Below are positions 11,290 to 31,670 of a DNA stretch of 64,000 nt, piece by piece. The notes beneath the pieces are model-generated. The model worked only from the letters and a program-made list of their open reading frames with translations, made no database searches and was not told where the DNA came from. The position numbers and the translations under genes are program-made. Positions within the stretch are counted from its first letter, which is position 1; the number at the start of each line of letters is the position of its first letter. This DNA comes from Mesostigma viride (Eukaryota; Streptophyta; Mesostigmatophyceae; Mesostigmatales; Mesostigmataceae), in the NCBI GenBank assembly GCA_009746045.1, contig RPFO01000934.1, positions 173,501 through 237,500 of the forward strand, written 5' to 3'.

Positions 11290-11562
11290 TCAATTACTTC
11301 CAAGCCTTTCTGTGGCCACTGGACCATGGGGCAGCCCTACTGCACCCGCTATGCTTTTGCTATGTCAAAGCTTTATTGCACCCACAGGGGATGCCGGATC
11401 GTTTCGATGGGTCCCATTGTGCACCGGGAACCCTGTGGCATTCCTGTGACATGAGGGATGGGGGAGGTCTAGAGCTGCCCCCTGCCCGCTGTGCACACTC
11501 AGGGATTAAAAGCACTCTGGTGCTCCGTGACTCCCCAACGGGAGCACGTGTTTAATTAATTA
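11290..11562 (+). mobile_element. 3' end of a diverged ORF1-only family member
   Basis: Carries the family 3' untranslated words (TTATTGCACCCACAG; ATGCCGGATCGT), the terminal hairpins (GTGCTCCGTGACTCCCCAAC) and a short TTAATTAATTAA tail. The coding part is missing, so it is 5'-truncated. Confidence 0.6.
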
Positions 11563-11659
11563 ATGTCAAAAGTATGTCCAAGTAACTGCAAGGGCATGCT
11601 CTCAGATGTGTCCCCGGCTCACTGCTAGTCTTGTGGTGCCTGTCATCCCACACTCAACT

Positions 11660-11865
11660 ATAAGTCCATACACAGAAAGTTCCCCTGGGCTCCTTATGCA
11701 GTCTTATTAGATACCACATAACACTTTCTGTCTTCAAGCTAGGATTCACATTGTTGGACTTGATCTCCTCCAGTAGCTTCCCATTATGAGGCACCCTATT
11801 CATCGAATTAAAATGGCCTGCAAGCTGACTTGATCTCTCCCAGCAACTGCCCACCATACAGCGCC
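11660..11865 (-). repeat. Echoes of the last kelch exon's coding end, in the 3' region
   Basis: The terminal coding segment (GGGCAGCTGCTGGGAGAGAT, about 11905-11935) recurs downstream at about 11820-11850 (CAGTTGCTGGGAGAGATCAA) and about 11755-11785 (AGCTACTGGAGGAGATCAAG). The echoes have lost the frame. Confidence 0.65.
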
Positions 11866-20413
<8,548 letters not shown>

Positions 20414-20850
20414 GAATTTAGATCAAATCCAAACGTGACAACTAAACCTCATCTGGTGTACAGATAAGAGCACCAGTTATGCAGCCCCAAAATACCCAAT
20501 CCGTAACGCGTATGCTATTTTGTTAAAATCACAGCTATTCTGGTGTTGACATGTAAATCCTCCCTCATATAAACTTCGCCATGAGTCACTTCTGTGGCGT
20601 CTGACGACGAGTTTCGGTAAGTAGGCCGGGAAAGGCAAGCCACGGTCGGTGCTTGAAAATTCGCGCCAAAACATCTTTGCAAGTAAGCTCCAGGACGCGG
20701 CGCATGCCATGCCTATCCACGTGGCATGGCATTCCAACTCCCAACTCACTGCGGATCCATGGGAAACGCGGAGATGACGCGTCACGCTAGCCAGTCAAAA
20801 AATGACTGATGAGGGCCAACTCACACGGGTCGCGATCCGTGGTTCGTACG

Positions 20851-22182
20851 GTCATGAGGGCTAACTCAGCTAACTCACACGGGTCGCGATCCGTAGTTCG
20901 TGAGCACTCTTGTCATGCGTGGCAGGAATCTTCTCACGGCGTCGGCAGATAGTGCCGGAAAACGGGCATGGTTCGCGACCCGACTTTGTGGTTCGCGGGA
21001 AATCGTGTCGCGACCCATGTTCGCGAGCGAAAAGTCCACGTGTCCGTGAATCGAACCTGACAAGTGCGAAAAAGACCTGAAAGTACGGTAATTAATAGTA
21101 CGAATCCGGTCGGCGTAGAACCAGTACGGCAGGGTGCTGAAGAGAACTGGACAGCTTCGATCCAGCGAAGCCGGTCTCGCCAGGTAGAATTTAGTATCGT
21201 CCAGTTAAGACAAATAATCACTGGATACACCCGAAGAATCAGAATAAGATATCGTAGATATCCCGCTGTATGTGTAAATCCAAGGACAGGTGGCGACAAC
21301 GAGGAGATTGAGGAGGAGTGCGGAAAAGAGCGGAAAGTGCGGAAACGCCAGCAAAAAAGGTACTGTGAACCAATCTTTATCTATCCGAACAATCCGAACG
21401 CCCGCGACCCGCCGTGTGAGTGCGACCGGTTCGTCAACCAATTTCTGTTCCACGTGGCAGAAAGTTCGATGCCACTCGGCAAAGCGGTTCGCGAACCATG
21501 ACCGTACGAACCACGGATCGCGACCCGTGTGAGTTGGCCCTCATGGTTCGCGAACCGCTTTGCCGAGTGGCATCGAACTTTCTGCCACGTGGAACAGAAA
21601 TTGGTTGACGAACCGGTCGCACTCACACGGCGGGTCGCGGGCGTTCGGATTGTTCAGATAGATAAAGATTGGTTCACAGTACCTTTTTTGCTGGCGTTTC
21701 CGCACTTTCCGCTCTTTTCCGCACTCCTCCTCAATCTCCTCGTTGTCGCCACCTGTCCTTGGATTTACGCATACAGCGGGATATCTACGATATCGTATTC
21801 TGATTATTCGGGTGTATCCAGTGATTATTTGTCTTTACTGGACGATACTAAATTCTACCTGGCGAGACCGGCTTCGCTGGATCGAAGCTGTCCAGTTTTC
21901 TTCAGCACCCTGCCGTACTGGTTCTACGCCGACTGAATTCGTACCATTAAATCCCGTACTTTCAGGTCTTTTTCGCACTTGTCAGGTTCGATTCACGGAC
22001 ACGTGGACTTCTCGCTCGCGAACATGGGTCGCGACACGATTTCCCGCGAACCACAAAGTCGGGTCGCGAACCATGCCCGTTTTCCGGCACTATCTGCCGA
22101 CGCCGTGAGAAGATTCCTGCCACGCATGACAAGAGTGCTCACGAACTACGGATCGCGACCCGTGTGAGTTAGCCCTCATGAC
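20851..22182. mobile_element. 1.33-kb near-perfect inverted repeat (foldback-type element)
   Basis: The left arm (20851-21501) and right arm (21538-22182) are reverse complements of each other over about 640 bp, with only scattered mismatches and a 9-bp insertion in the left arm. The 36-bp centre (CGTACGAACCACGGATCGCG...) is itself complementary to sequence just outside the left arm (20815-20850). No transposase frame is present. It resembles foldback or long-TIR non-autonomous elements (family knowledge), but no target duplication was identified. It ends about 520 bp upstream of the RPN11 start codon. Confidence 0.85.
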
Positions 22183-22704
22183 GGTCCGTGATGTGTGGTA
22201 TACTGCCACATCATTGGGTAACCAGCTGGTCGCTACTTGGTCTTTACCTAATGAGTAATGATATCCCCATTGGTTAATAAAAATACCCATTTCCCCGGAA
22301 GTAAATTTACTGTGCTTTAGTAGAAGTTGCAGGAGGAAAATTATTCAAGCGTGGCGTCGCTTCGTGAGTTCAGATCTGTGAGGTAGATGCCAGAATACAA
22401 CGATTTCGTCGTTCACAGTGCAATGCAGTTGCCACTTGCCAGTGCTGGAAACCAAATATGTATGGGAAAACCGAACGAGCGGTGAGTCCTGTCAAAAGCT
22501 GGAGGAACAACATCGCAGTAGTGCAGCCCTGGCGAGAAGCCAAACGAGTTTCTGCCATCGTTGTAAGGGAAAACGAGCAGGAAAAAGTGAACCAGCTCGT
22601 TACGCGCTTTCAATTACCCTGAAATATCGGTGCTGCGAGTCAATTCGCGCTCCGTCGGCGTCTGTGAACCCGTGTACCCGGGCGTTTCGCATATTCTAAG
22701 AGCC

Positions 22705-23637
22705 ATGGAGCGACTGCAGCGCATGCTGACCGCGGGTGTCGGTGGCGGTGTTGGAGGTCCCCAAGCTGATTCCCCCTTGGTTGACACAGCAGAGCAGGTT
22801 TACATATCGTCGCTAGCCTTGCTAAAGATGTTGAAACATGGTCGTGCTGGAGTGCCCATGGAAGTCATGGGCCTTATGCTGGGCGAATTCGTGGACGACT
22901 ACACTGTTCGGGTGGTTGACGTGTTCGCGATGCCTCAGAGCGGTACAGGCGTGAGTGTGGAGGCGGTTGACCCCGTCTTCCAAACCAAAATGCTGGACAT
23001 GCTCAAGCAAACCGGGAGGCCCGAAATGGTCGTCGGCTGGTACCATTCGCATCCTGGTTTCGGTTGCTGGCTTTCGGGAGTCGATATCAACACACAGCAA
23101 TCGTTCGAGGCGCTCAATCACCGCGCGGTGGCCGTCGTGGTCGACCCGATCCAGAGCGTCAAAGGCAAGGTCGTGATCGACGCGTTCCGCCTGATCAACC
23201 CGCAGAACATGATGCTCGGCCAAGAGCCGCGCCAGACGACATCCAACCTGGGCCACCTCCACAAGCCGTCCATCCAGGCGCTCATCCACGGGCTGAACCG
23301 GCACTACTACTCGATCGGCATCAACTACCGCAAGAACGAGCTCGAGGAGAAGATGCTGCTCAACCTGCATCGTAAGAAGTGGACGGACGGGCTCACGGTC
23401 GAGGACTTTGAAACGCACGGCAGCCGCAACGAGAAGCTGGTCAAGGAGATGCTGTCCCTGGCCGGCCAGTACAACAAGGCGGTGATCGAGGAGGACAAGA
23501 TGTCGCGGGAGAAGCTCGCGGTTGCGAACGTCGGCCGACAGGATGCTAAGAAACACCTCGAGGAGAACGTGGCCAAGATAATGTCGTCCAACATCGTGCA
23601 GAGCCTGGGCACCATGCTCGACACCGTGGTGTTCTAA
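22705..23637 (+). CDS. RPN11: 26S proteasome regulatory subunit RPN11 (JAMM deubiquitinase)
   Basis: A 310-residue protein encoded by a single exon; family members are usually about 305-310 residues. It removes ubiquitin chains from substrates at the proteasome lid, acting as a Zn-dependent isopeptidase paired with RPN8. The MPN+/JAMM motif is complete: Glu53 (PMEVMG), His114 and His116 ([10 protein letters not shown]), Ser124 and Asp127 (WLSGVDIN). The C-terminus keeps the conserved [17 protein letters not shown]. The start MERLQRML matches the plant form, so 22705 is preferred over upstream in-frame codons. Codon use is less GC-rich in roughly the first 350 bases than later. It is intronless, although neighbouring genes have many introns. 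Directly after the stop, a partial copy of its own coding sequence is found (23641-23685). Confidence 0.97.
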   Translation: MERLQRMLTAGVGGGVGGPQADSPLVDTAEQVYISSLALLKMLKHGRAGVPMEVMGLMLGEFVDDYTVRVVDVFAMPQSGTGVSVEAVDPVFQTKMLDMLKQTGRPEMVVGWYHSHPGFGCWLSGVDINTQQSFEALNHRAVAVVVDPIQSVKGKVVIDAFRLINPQNMMLGQEPRQTTSNLGHLHKPSIQALIHGLNRHYYSIGINYRKNELEEKMLLNLHRKKWTDGLTVEDFETHGSRNEKLVKEMLSLAGQYNKAVIEEDKMSREKLAVANVGRQDAKKHLEENVAKIMSSNIVQSLGTMLDTVVF

Positions 23638-23640
23638 AAT

Positions 23641-23685
23641 AGCACCGTGGTCCACCTCGAGGAGAATATGGCCAAGCTCACGTTG
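23641..23685 (+). repeat. Echo of RPN11 coding sequence after the stop codon
   Basis: CACCTCGAGGAGAA(T)(A)TGGCCAAG repeats the coding segment at 23554-23580, and CACCGTGGT repeats that at 23619-23627. This indicates a local duplication of the 3' coding end that has since decayed. Confidence 0.75.
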
Positions 23686-23689
23686 ACCC

Positions 23690-24887
23690 TGTATGGCATC
23701 CCATGTTTGCCCTACCAAGTTGAGGCCGGCAGGAAGCTGTCCTGGGCCTAGCCCTCTCAGGCAAAGCGGTGGCCAGGCTGTGAAAAGGGGCGCTGTCTGG
23801 CCTAATGATTTCTGGTTAAGGCCTAATGATTTCCGGCCTTTTGACTAGGCAAAGGGTGATGGCCCAGAGTGGACACTTATTTGGACTATTGAAGGATGGT
23901 CTTTTGCCCGTTTGCATGCGGTAAGAAAAGGACCGCGGCATGGGGTCAAGTTTCGGGGGAAGATGGTTAAGAATAACGCGGGTAAGAGAGGGTCTAAGTT
24001 ACACCTTGGTCTAGGTAACAGCAGACCTAAGCTCAGGAAGCGTATCAATGAGACAACCATGTATGCCTGTTGATGATAAACGCCACTTCTGGTATTTGTA
24101 AATATGGCTCTTTTATGACTCAGTTATCCTCGTCGGTTCGCAAGAATGTGCTATCAGCTGTGCAGGCGTTTGAATGCTATAATTAACTGCATGTGTCATG
24201 TAGCATTAATCCCCATTTAAGTAATGGATGGTGAGTGTCAGTTAAGTGCATAAACCTAGCTATCTAGCAGTGTTTTAAGTAAGGGTTTTTGGCACGCGTC
24301 AGTCGGCTGACGCGCCGCCGTTGGTGGCGCGTCAGACGGCTGACACACCGCCGTTGGCGGCGCGTCAGCCCATAGCAGTTGGGGGCGGGGCCCAGCTATA
24401 GGGCCTCCCTATAAGGCGGAACTACCCTCAGGCCTCAAGTAATGTACCGGGGGATGGGGGGCCGGTGGGGCAGTCACATTATAGTTACCCAAAGGGCAAC
24501 AAAACTTTAGCAAAATGTTTTTTATCATCAAAATGAGCTTGAGATTTAAATGGTAAGTGATTTGTACTTGATGCATCAAGCTCAAACAAAAGCTAGCACG
24601 TCTGGATGTGTATAGAACAAGAGCCCTTAGCTCCGGATTATAAGACAAACTGTCTAGCCCCTGGATCCATTGTTGTCAAGACTCAAGACAGGTACCAGCG
24701 CTGACTGCACCTCCCGGGGCTTGTGCCTCTAGCCTCACCGCTAGCCACTATCAGTCAGTCAGTATAGCTCCAACTCATCATCCTCGGTTGACCTTTTCCC
24801 CTTGTTCCGCCTTTCTAGCTCCTTCACGGCCTTGGTTACATCAACGAGAGCGGGACTACTGGGTCCTGCCCCGGGGCCGTCGGCGGT
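23690..24887. other. RPN11 3' flank, no gene seen
   Basis: No coding signal. 24290-24372 holds GC-rich alternating palindromes built on GGCGCGTCAG and GGCTGACGCG words (CCGCCGTTGG spacers), able to form hairpins. TGTAA at about 24096 could be a poly(A) signal of algal type, but this is uncertain. Confidence 0.5.
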
Positions 24888-26121
24888 TTGCCTCTTCAAA
24901 ATATGACAAAGTCGCCACCGAATGAAACCTTTTTAGGAATCGGCGTCTGGCAGGGTTGCGTCCTGTCGCCGTACCTGTTTATTATTGTAGTGGATTATGT
25001 TATGCGCCAGGCACGTGCTCGCTTTGCTAGCATTGCAGGCCGTGCCCCTGGCCTAGCGATCACGAACGAGCTTGGGGAAGGGGGGCCGACTAACAAGCAG
25101 AATTTACTAGCTGACCTCATTTATGCCGACGACATCACGCTCATCGAGAAGCCGGAGTCTGCCCAACTTTGGCTGGACTGCCTGGCGCTCGAGGCTCGGG
25201 CGGTTGGTCTAGAAATCAGCCCCAAAACGGAGGCCCTGGCCCTCGGCATGGCAGGGCCCCCACCCACACTCCGCCTCTTAGACGATGCCGAGGTCAACTA
25301 CCCTCCTTCAGGCCGCTTCAAGCTGCTCGGCAGTTGGCTTCCCGACTGCGAGGACGACATGACGACACGGATCGGCATGGCGTGGGCGCACCTCCATGAC
25401 CACCGCCGCTGGTGGAGCAACCCCGCCCTACCCCGGATCGTCAAGCGTGACCTCTTCAAGGTCGTCATTCTGACGATCCTGACCTACGGCGCCGAGACGT
25501 GGACACTGATGCAGGAGCTGGAGCAACCACTCGACGGCGCCGTCACCAAGATGCTGCGCAAGGCCCTTAACATCCCCTTTGGTTTGCACATTAGTAATGA
25601 GGATTTGTACGCTGATTTGCCCTATGTTTCCCACATTATTAGGCACAGGCGCCTGGGCCTAGCCGGGCACCTGGCCCGCACAGATCAGGTAGATACATCA
25701 GATAGACTAGCTGGCACCAAGCCCGCCCAGCCTGGGCGATATGTCCTCACCTGGCGTGCCCCCGGCCGCGCGCGGCAGGGCCGCCACCCGTGGACTTTTC
25801 GTGATAGACTCGGCATGGACATGTGCTACACTAGACGTGACGGGCTCACCCCCGGGCAGCCTCCTGGTTTGTCTGTAATATGGAGGCAGATGGTGCGCAA
25901 GGATCGATGGCAAGTAGTGATGAAGGAGACCACCCCCAAGCCTGTGGGGGCTCCGCGTGTGACCAAGTATGGCATTCATAGCGATTCGGGCCGCGGTGCC
26001 CACACCCCTGTAACTAGGACCTAGATAGCTTATACCATCCATTCCATCCCATGTTCCCCTCCCACTGAGGACTTATGCTCACGTGACGCAGTCACGTGTC
26101 TATTAATTAATTAATTAATTA
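24888..26121 (+). mobile_element. 5'-truncated LINE with reverse transcriptase C-terminal half and TTAA tail
   Basis: An open frame of about 378 codons (to the TAG at 26024) contains RT motifs GIGVWQGCVLSPYLF and LIYADDITLIE (the catalytic YADD). A thumb/C-terminal region follows (LTILTYGAETWTLMQELEQ) as in CR1/Jockey-type and related non-LTR elements. The palm N-terminal motifs and any endonuclease are missing, so it is 5'-truncated and cannot be autonomous. The 3' end has a perfect hairpin CACGTGACGCAGTCACGTG and (TTAA)n. Other copies of the same 3' end lie at 26557-27688 (minus) and 34795-34971 (plus). No target duplication was found for this copy. Confidence 0.85.
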
Positions 26122-26544
26122 GGAATCCGCCTCATTTCGACCCCATGGCCAGGTGTGCCCAAAGCCCCAAACCTCGCTGAAGATCCGCAAGTCAGGTACA
26201 AGGCAATGTAATGCAGAAATCCGAAAAAATGTAGCGTAGACTTACGGATAGGCCGCTGAGGTTGATCGACGAATTTTATTTCCTAACGCCTCAGCATGAT
26301 TATTACCTAAACCGATGCAACCCGCAGGTTGCAAGAAAAGTAGAAAGCTCTCCTACGAAAAAGCAGCTGCTATTAAAATGCATCCATCGTAAGTTTACGT
26401 ATGCTTTGCTTACAAAGTATCCGCTAGCGCTGCGATGGCTATCACCACCTCGGTGGCTGCACCAAATGTTTTTGTTGTCTCGCGCAAGCCAGGCAGACGG
26501 GCCGGCAGGCCCTTAGCATACAGGTAATAAGTCACCGAAGGTGA
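26122..26544. other. Spacer between two tail-to-tail LINE copies
   Basis: About 420 bp without a recognised feature; short frames only. Confidence 0.5.
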
Positions 26545-26556
26545 GAGGTTCCACAT

Positions 26557-27688
26557 TAATATTAATTAATAGACACGTGACTGCGTCACGTGAGCATAAG
26601 TCCTCAGTGGGAGGGGAACATGGGATGGAATGGATGGTATAATAAGCTATCTAGGTCCTAGTTACAGGGGTGTGGGCACCGCGGCCCGAATCGCTATGAA
26701 TGCCATACTTGGTCACACGCGGAGCCCCCACAGGCTTGGGGGTGGTCCTTCATCACTACTTGCCATCTATCCTTGCGCACCATCTGCCTCCATATTACAG
26801 ACAAACCAGGACCTCCTATTAATTAATTAATTAAACTCGTGCTCCCGTTGGGGAGTCACGGAGCACCGAAGTGCTTTTAATCCCTGTGTGTGCACTACAG
26901 GAGAAAGGGCAGAGACCCCCAGTCTCCTTCATGCCAAAGGCATGCCACAGCTGCAATCGGGCGCGGCTAGCTAAAAGGACAGGCTAACGATCCGGCAAAC
27001 TGTGGGTGCAATAAGACCCATGTGAGCATATCATAGCAAGGAGCGTGGGCAAGTAATCTGAACATAGCCAGGGCGTAGCATGGCTGTACTAGGACTAGGC
27101 TATGGCTGGTTGTGTACCGTGCGTTGGCGGCACGTGACTAGGTGTGTTGGCACAGCTAGGCAACATTCTAGGCATGGCTGCCTTAGCGGCAGTGACGCCA
27201 ATGGTTACAAGCTAGGGCTATTGCTATTCTAGCCCGCTGGGGGCGTCCACATCTTGTGGTTGATCATCAGGTCCCCGCCCCTCCAGTACACCTTGGGCTT
27301 CTGGGGGTCCTGCTTATGGCGGAGGTATTCCGGCCACAGGTCGCGTCGCTGCTGTTGCTGAGCGGGGGTGAGGTCGTCATCCAGCGTCCAGGTGAGGTCG
27401 TGCAACCGCTTGCGACGAGAGAGGAACCGCTGCTTATCCTCAGGGGAGGAGAAGGTGAGTAGGACTGGTGGGGGACCTCCTATATACCTCCTATATACCA
27501 TATTACAGACAAACCAGGCCTCGGCTGCCCGGGGGTGAGCCCGTCACGTCTAGTGTAGCACATGTCCATGCCGAGTCTATCACGAAATGTCCACGGGTGG
27601 CGGCCCGGCCTGCCGCGCGCGGCCGGGGGCACGCCAGGTTAGGACATATCGCCCAGGCTGGGCGGGCTTGGTGCCAGCTAGTCTATCT
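26557..27688 (-). mobile_element. 5'-truncated LINE 3' end, split by a nested insertion, 12-bp target duplication
   Basis: On the minus strand this is the last about 445 bp of the LINE at 24888-26121. The duplication GAGGTTCCACAT flanks it (26545-26556 and 27689-27700). It is interrupted at 26811-27497 by an ORF1-only element. The TTAA tail is at 26557-26572. Confidence 0.9.
26811..27497 (-). mobile_element. ORF1-only LINE-like element, copy B, 21-bp target duplication
   Basis: The 21-bp sequence starting CCATATTACAGACAAACC is present on both sides (26790-26810 and 27498-27518). The element encodes a roughly 90-residue ORF1 C-terminal domain (27229-27501 region; DDDLTPAQQQQRRDLWPEYL and VYWRGGDLMINHKMWTPPAG, stop at 27229-27231). 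A 3' untranslated region of about 400 bp, the terminal hairpins and (TTAA)n (26817-26836) follow. The long duplication and the tail next to one copy fit target-primed reverse transcription. It has no RT, so it must have been mobilised in trans. Confidence 0.9.
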
Positions 27689-27743
27689 GAGGTTCCACAT
27701 GCACGGCCAATTAGTGCGGCCCACATTTCCGGTGAAATGGGTG

Positions 27744-30700
27744 TTTTTTTTTTTATTTCCATATACCAGTTAGGTTAACCCAGGTATGCCACAAATAGCC
27801 AAAAGTTACCTAGTTGTGCCTAAATTGGGGTGCCCGCATTAATGAGGCGCGCCCTGCGACCATGGTAGCCATTGTACTGAAGATATATCGGCGTCCGGCA
27901 TGAGTGTAAAGACCTTATTCATCCCCATGAGTGCATGGAAGACTTCCAGTGGGCTGGGGGCATCATTGTTAGGGCCCGGGTCCCATATACTTTGTGTTGT
28001 TCCGTCGCCAGGAGCCAGTAGCGACGCATGGCCAGGTTCCAAGAGGAAATAAAGCGGCGGACCACGGCACCTCTAGTGTACTCGGCACGTAACGTGAAGA
28101 CGGTCTCGTTGCGTACTTGCCATATGGTGTGAAGCATTGTCGTGCGTATATAGCCATATCCATGCCATCTGGTTGGCTGTGAGGCTCGCGTCCCGTAATC
28201 CCGTGATGCCGAAAATAACCGTAGTAGATAGTGTGACGGTGGGTGGTGATGTAATAGCCGGCCACTTTGCCCATATACGCAGCAGCCATTGCCAAACCCC
28301 TGCGAGTTGGCAGTCCAGAAATCTGTGCTCAATTGTTTCATCTGAAAAGCTGCATAAGCACGCCGCCGCGTGGGAGTACCGATGGTGCAGTTGGGAGTTG
28401 ACCCCGATGGCCCGATGCTTTAGCAGGTGCTGGACGTCGGTGGCCCGTTTGTCAACCAATGGGTGATCCACTGCCAAGGTAATGTTCTTGATCCAGGTGT
28501 AGACCGGCCACTCGGGGTGCCAGCGCATGCAGGCGACCCGGGTGCATCCTGTGATGTTTATGTAGAAGAAGCCGGTATCCCCAATCTGCCGTGTACTCGT
28601 AAAGGCACTTCGTCATTGGGGTGCCGCCAGTTGTGAGGACCCACCCAAACTCTAGCGGGTCCAGAGCGAGCGTGTCAAGGCGCCCCTTGCCAACATGCAG
28701 CCATGTGGTGTCGCGTATCACTGTGGTGGGGTCCATGCAGGGGTAACTGATGCACGCCTGTGACAGTGACCACGGGACCACTCGAATGCGGTGACATTGA
28801 CATGCTGGAACATAGGCGTACGATGTAATCAATTTGCCCAGTAGTCCTTGACCGCCGGGTGTCTCCTGGAGCAATTGTATGGTAACGCCCGTCGGCGCAA
28901 CCGCAATGATGCAGCCCTTATGTGTAGACGTATCAATCGTTGTCAGGGTAATAGCTCACCCATTCCCCGATTTGTATGGGTTTGCGCGGGGTTGTCATTC
29001 GAGGGTATGCCATCCTGCGGGGATTGCTTGGAGAAGGTTGTCCCAGGCTGGTCGGCTGGGCATGTTTGCGATCCACGAGCGAATTTCCGTTGATGTCAGA
29101 GGGCAATATTGGTCACCGTCAGCCGCGCATAAATCGATGATTCGCATAACCGGAGGGGTGGCCGTCAAAATTAAGCCGTCAGATGGGTTGCGGCCGCTTG
29201 AAACACCAAACACATTATGCTCACTATCGCGTAACAAATCATTGAAATATAATGGTTGGCATGCCACCTCTTCCCGCGTGGTGGGCCGGTGAGCAATCCT
29301 GTCCGGTTTTAGGTTCGATCTTATAACCGTTCCACATACGTGCCCAGTACCATGAGAAGCCTTTGTACAAAGTGAGCGCACATGTGAGTATTGCTGCCCC
29401 CAAGTGCCATGACGTACCATTGCATGGTGTGGGTATAGGTTGAGGCGAAAGCTTCTTGTGCCAACATACAACCAGGGTGTGCGTTTACGCCTATGAAAGC
29501 GGTTAGGATCTGTTTGGTGTACACTGACCATAAACGCCACTCCATATTATGTAAACCCAAGCCCCCTTGAACCCATGGCATATATGACATGTCCCGATCG
29601 ATCCATCCCTGCACCGTGTGTGTTATGATACCCTGTTGCTTCCAGACAAAATTGCTTCCGATCCGTTGGATGATCTTGGTGATGTACTCGTTGGGTGGGT
29701 GACCTTGGCAGTATAGTAGAGCACTTTGGAGAATAACATTTGGTTGGTGATCTCAGGACCCTGCCCCGGACTCAGGCTGAGACGGGGAACTGCCGCCCGG
29801 CATCTTGATATGCCGCTTGGAGCATGCCTGTGAGTTTGCCACTGTGTGTTGTGTTGTCATACAGAAAAGTGGGGTGTTCCGCAAGACGTCCATCCATAGT
29901 GCAGCCAATACGGGGCAGTTGTGTAATAAGTGGTGACCGTCTGCAGCTGGACCCATGTCACAGGCAGATAAGGGAGTGATAAGCGGGGGTAGGATCCTCT
30001 CCCGATGTGCAGCCCCATGGACTTTTGCACGTTACACCGCTGCTGAGAGGCCATAGAGTATGTCGTGATATTCTCCATGATAGCATGCACATCGGTGGTG
30101 GAGGTACAGACATTAGTGGTGTCATCAACATAAGCAGTTTGGAACAAACCTCGCGGTTTACCTTGGATGGGGAAGCCCCTGATCCTGTTGTCGCGAGCGT
30201 GCAGAAAGAACAGCCCGCGGCATGCGCAAGAAGAAACAGGAGCGGTGACATGCAGTCGCCTTGTGGGAGCAACCTAGAGCTATTGCCTATGCGTGAGAAG
30301 TGCCCGTTTAGGAGTAGGGTCCATGAGAGCGATTTAATCATACCGATGGTGACATGCGTGAATTAAGGTGCCGCCCAATCCGAAACCACGCAATGTCTTA
30401 ATTCTCGAGATAATCCCAACACATGCGGTCAAAAGCTTTTTTGAAATCCCAAAATAGAATTATTTCGAGTATGTTGTGGTGCCACGCTTTTTCCAGTATG
30501 TCCATAAGCATGGTAATGCTATCGTTTATGTGTAGGTTAGCGCGGAAGCCGACTTGTTCCGGACCGATAAGGTCGTCGAGTACTGTGTAAATGCGTAGTT
30601 GTAGTATTTTACTGATGATTTTGTACGCAACCGTGAGTAGTCGCATCACTCGTATGGGACGGTAGTTTTGCCATTGAGTTTTAGCCCCCCTTTTTAATAT

Positions 30701-31661
30701 GAGGATTAGTGCAGTTTCTGCCCATTTGCCAGGGACGATGCCGGTGCGCCATATTTTGAGGACGCATTTGTAAAAGCCGGCAGAGAGGTCGGGCCAAAAC
30801 TTCTTCCAAGTTCTACAGGGATGCCATCCACGCCGGGTGCACTGCCGAGTTTGATTTTGAGCATAGCAGCCTGTGCCTCGGCTTGTGTGGGTGTCTGATC
30901 TATTTCTTGCTGCTGCGTGGTGGTGAGGCGCCGTGGGATCGCCTGAAGTACTAATTGGTGCCAGGATAGCTTGAGGCGCTTGAGGGTGCGGTTCACTCCG
31001 GAATAGCTTCGTAAAATATTGGTGACCGCTGTTTAGTATGGATTGGATGTCGGTGTGGATGCCCTGGTCGTCGTGAACTTCTGTCATCACTGTGTGTGCT
31101 CGTTGCTTGGGTAGGAGTGCAAAATATTCTTTATTCATTTTTTCCCCCGCGTTGTGTGCCACCAGAGGTTTTCCGCATCTATTGCGCTAGCGTGTCTTTC
31201 GTATCTCAGTTTGTCCAAAGCTAGTTGGGCTTGTTGCAGTTTCGCCATGTCATAATTATTGAGTGTTTTCTTAAGTTGCAGACGGTTGACAATACGTTCG
31301 TAACATCGGTATTCATGGCCTTTCTGTTGTCTGAGCTCAGCAGTGTATTGCTTGGAAAGTTGTAGTAATACATGTTGTAGGCCGGCTTGCATCCATCGAC
31401 ATGCAATGATCAGGATAGTGAGGGATGTTGGCAGCCCACTCTCGCCAAAAAGCTTTTACCTGAGCCGTGAATATTTGATCCCTCAATAAGGCTTTGTTGA
31501 GGCGGGGAATACCGGGTCCCCGCGTCGGTGGGGTGTGGTGCGTTAGGGTGATAATGCAAGGGTAGTGGTCAGAAAATGTGATAGAGCGATCTACCCTAGC
31601 ATGACATACGATGTCCGCCCAAGCGTGCGTGGCATACACCCATAGGCATACGTGCGTGGCA
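27744..31661 (-). mobile_element. Degenerate L1-type LINE with poly(A) tail
   Basis: On the minus strand, order of parts: endonuclease C-terminus with ITFSDHYPCIITL (about 31560), then a linker; RT with GSAPGVDGIPVEL (30850), WDFKKAFDRMCWDYL (30410), LPQGDCMSPLLFLL (30265) and TAYVDDTTNVCT (30120); and a C-terminal zinc-binding RVT region (CLCSFSDETIEHRFLDCQ, about 28330). The poly(A) is at 27744-27754. YVDD and the endonuclease-RT-zinc order fit the L1 clade. Several frameshifts divide the frame, so it is dead. The 5' end is missing (most of the endonuclease). The target duplication was not found. Confidence 0.9.
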
Positions 31662-31670
31662 TACGCCCAA

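Noticed and set aside
22822-23718. 298-codon minus-strand frame opposite RPN11
   Set aside because: It is the antisense of a fully conserved gene, and its His/Val/Leu-rich composition is the usual shadow of GC-rich plus-strand codons.
24888-26024. Intact host gene
   Set aside because: YADD and QGCVLSP motifs, a tail hairpin and truncated sister copies show it is a 5'-truncated LINE.
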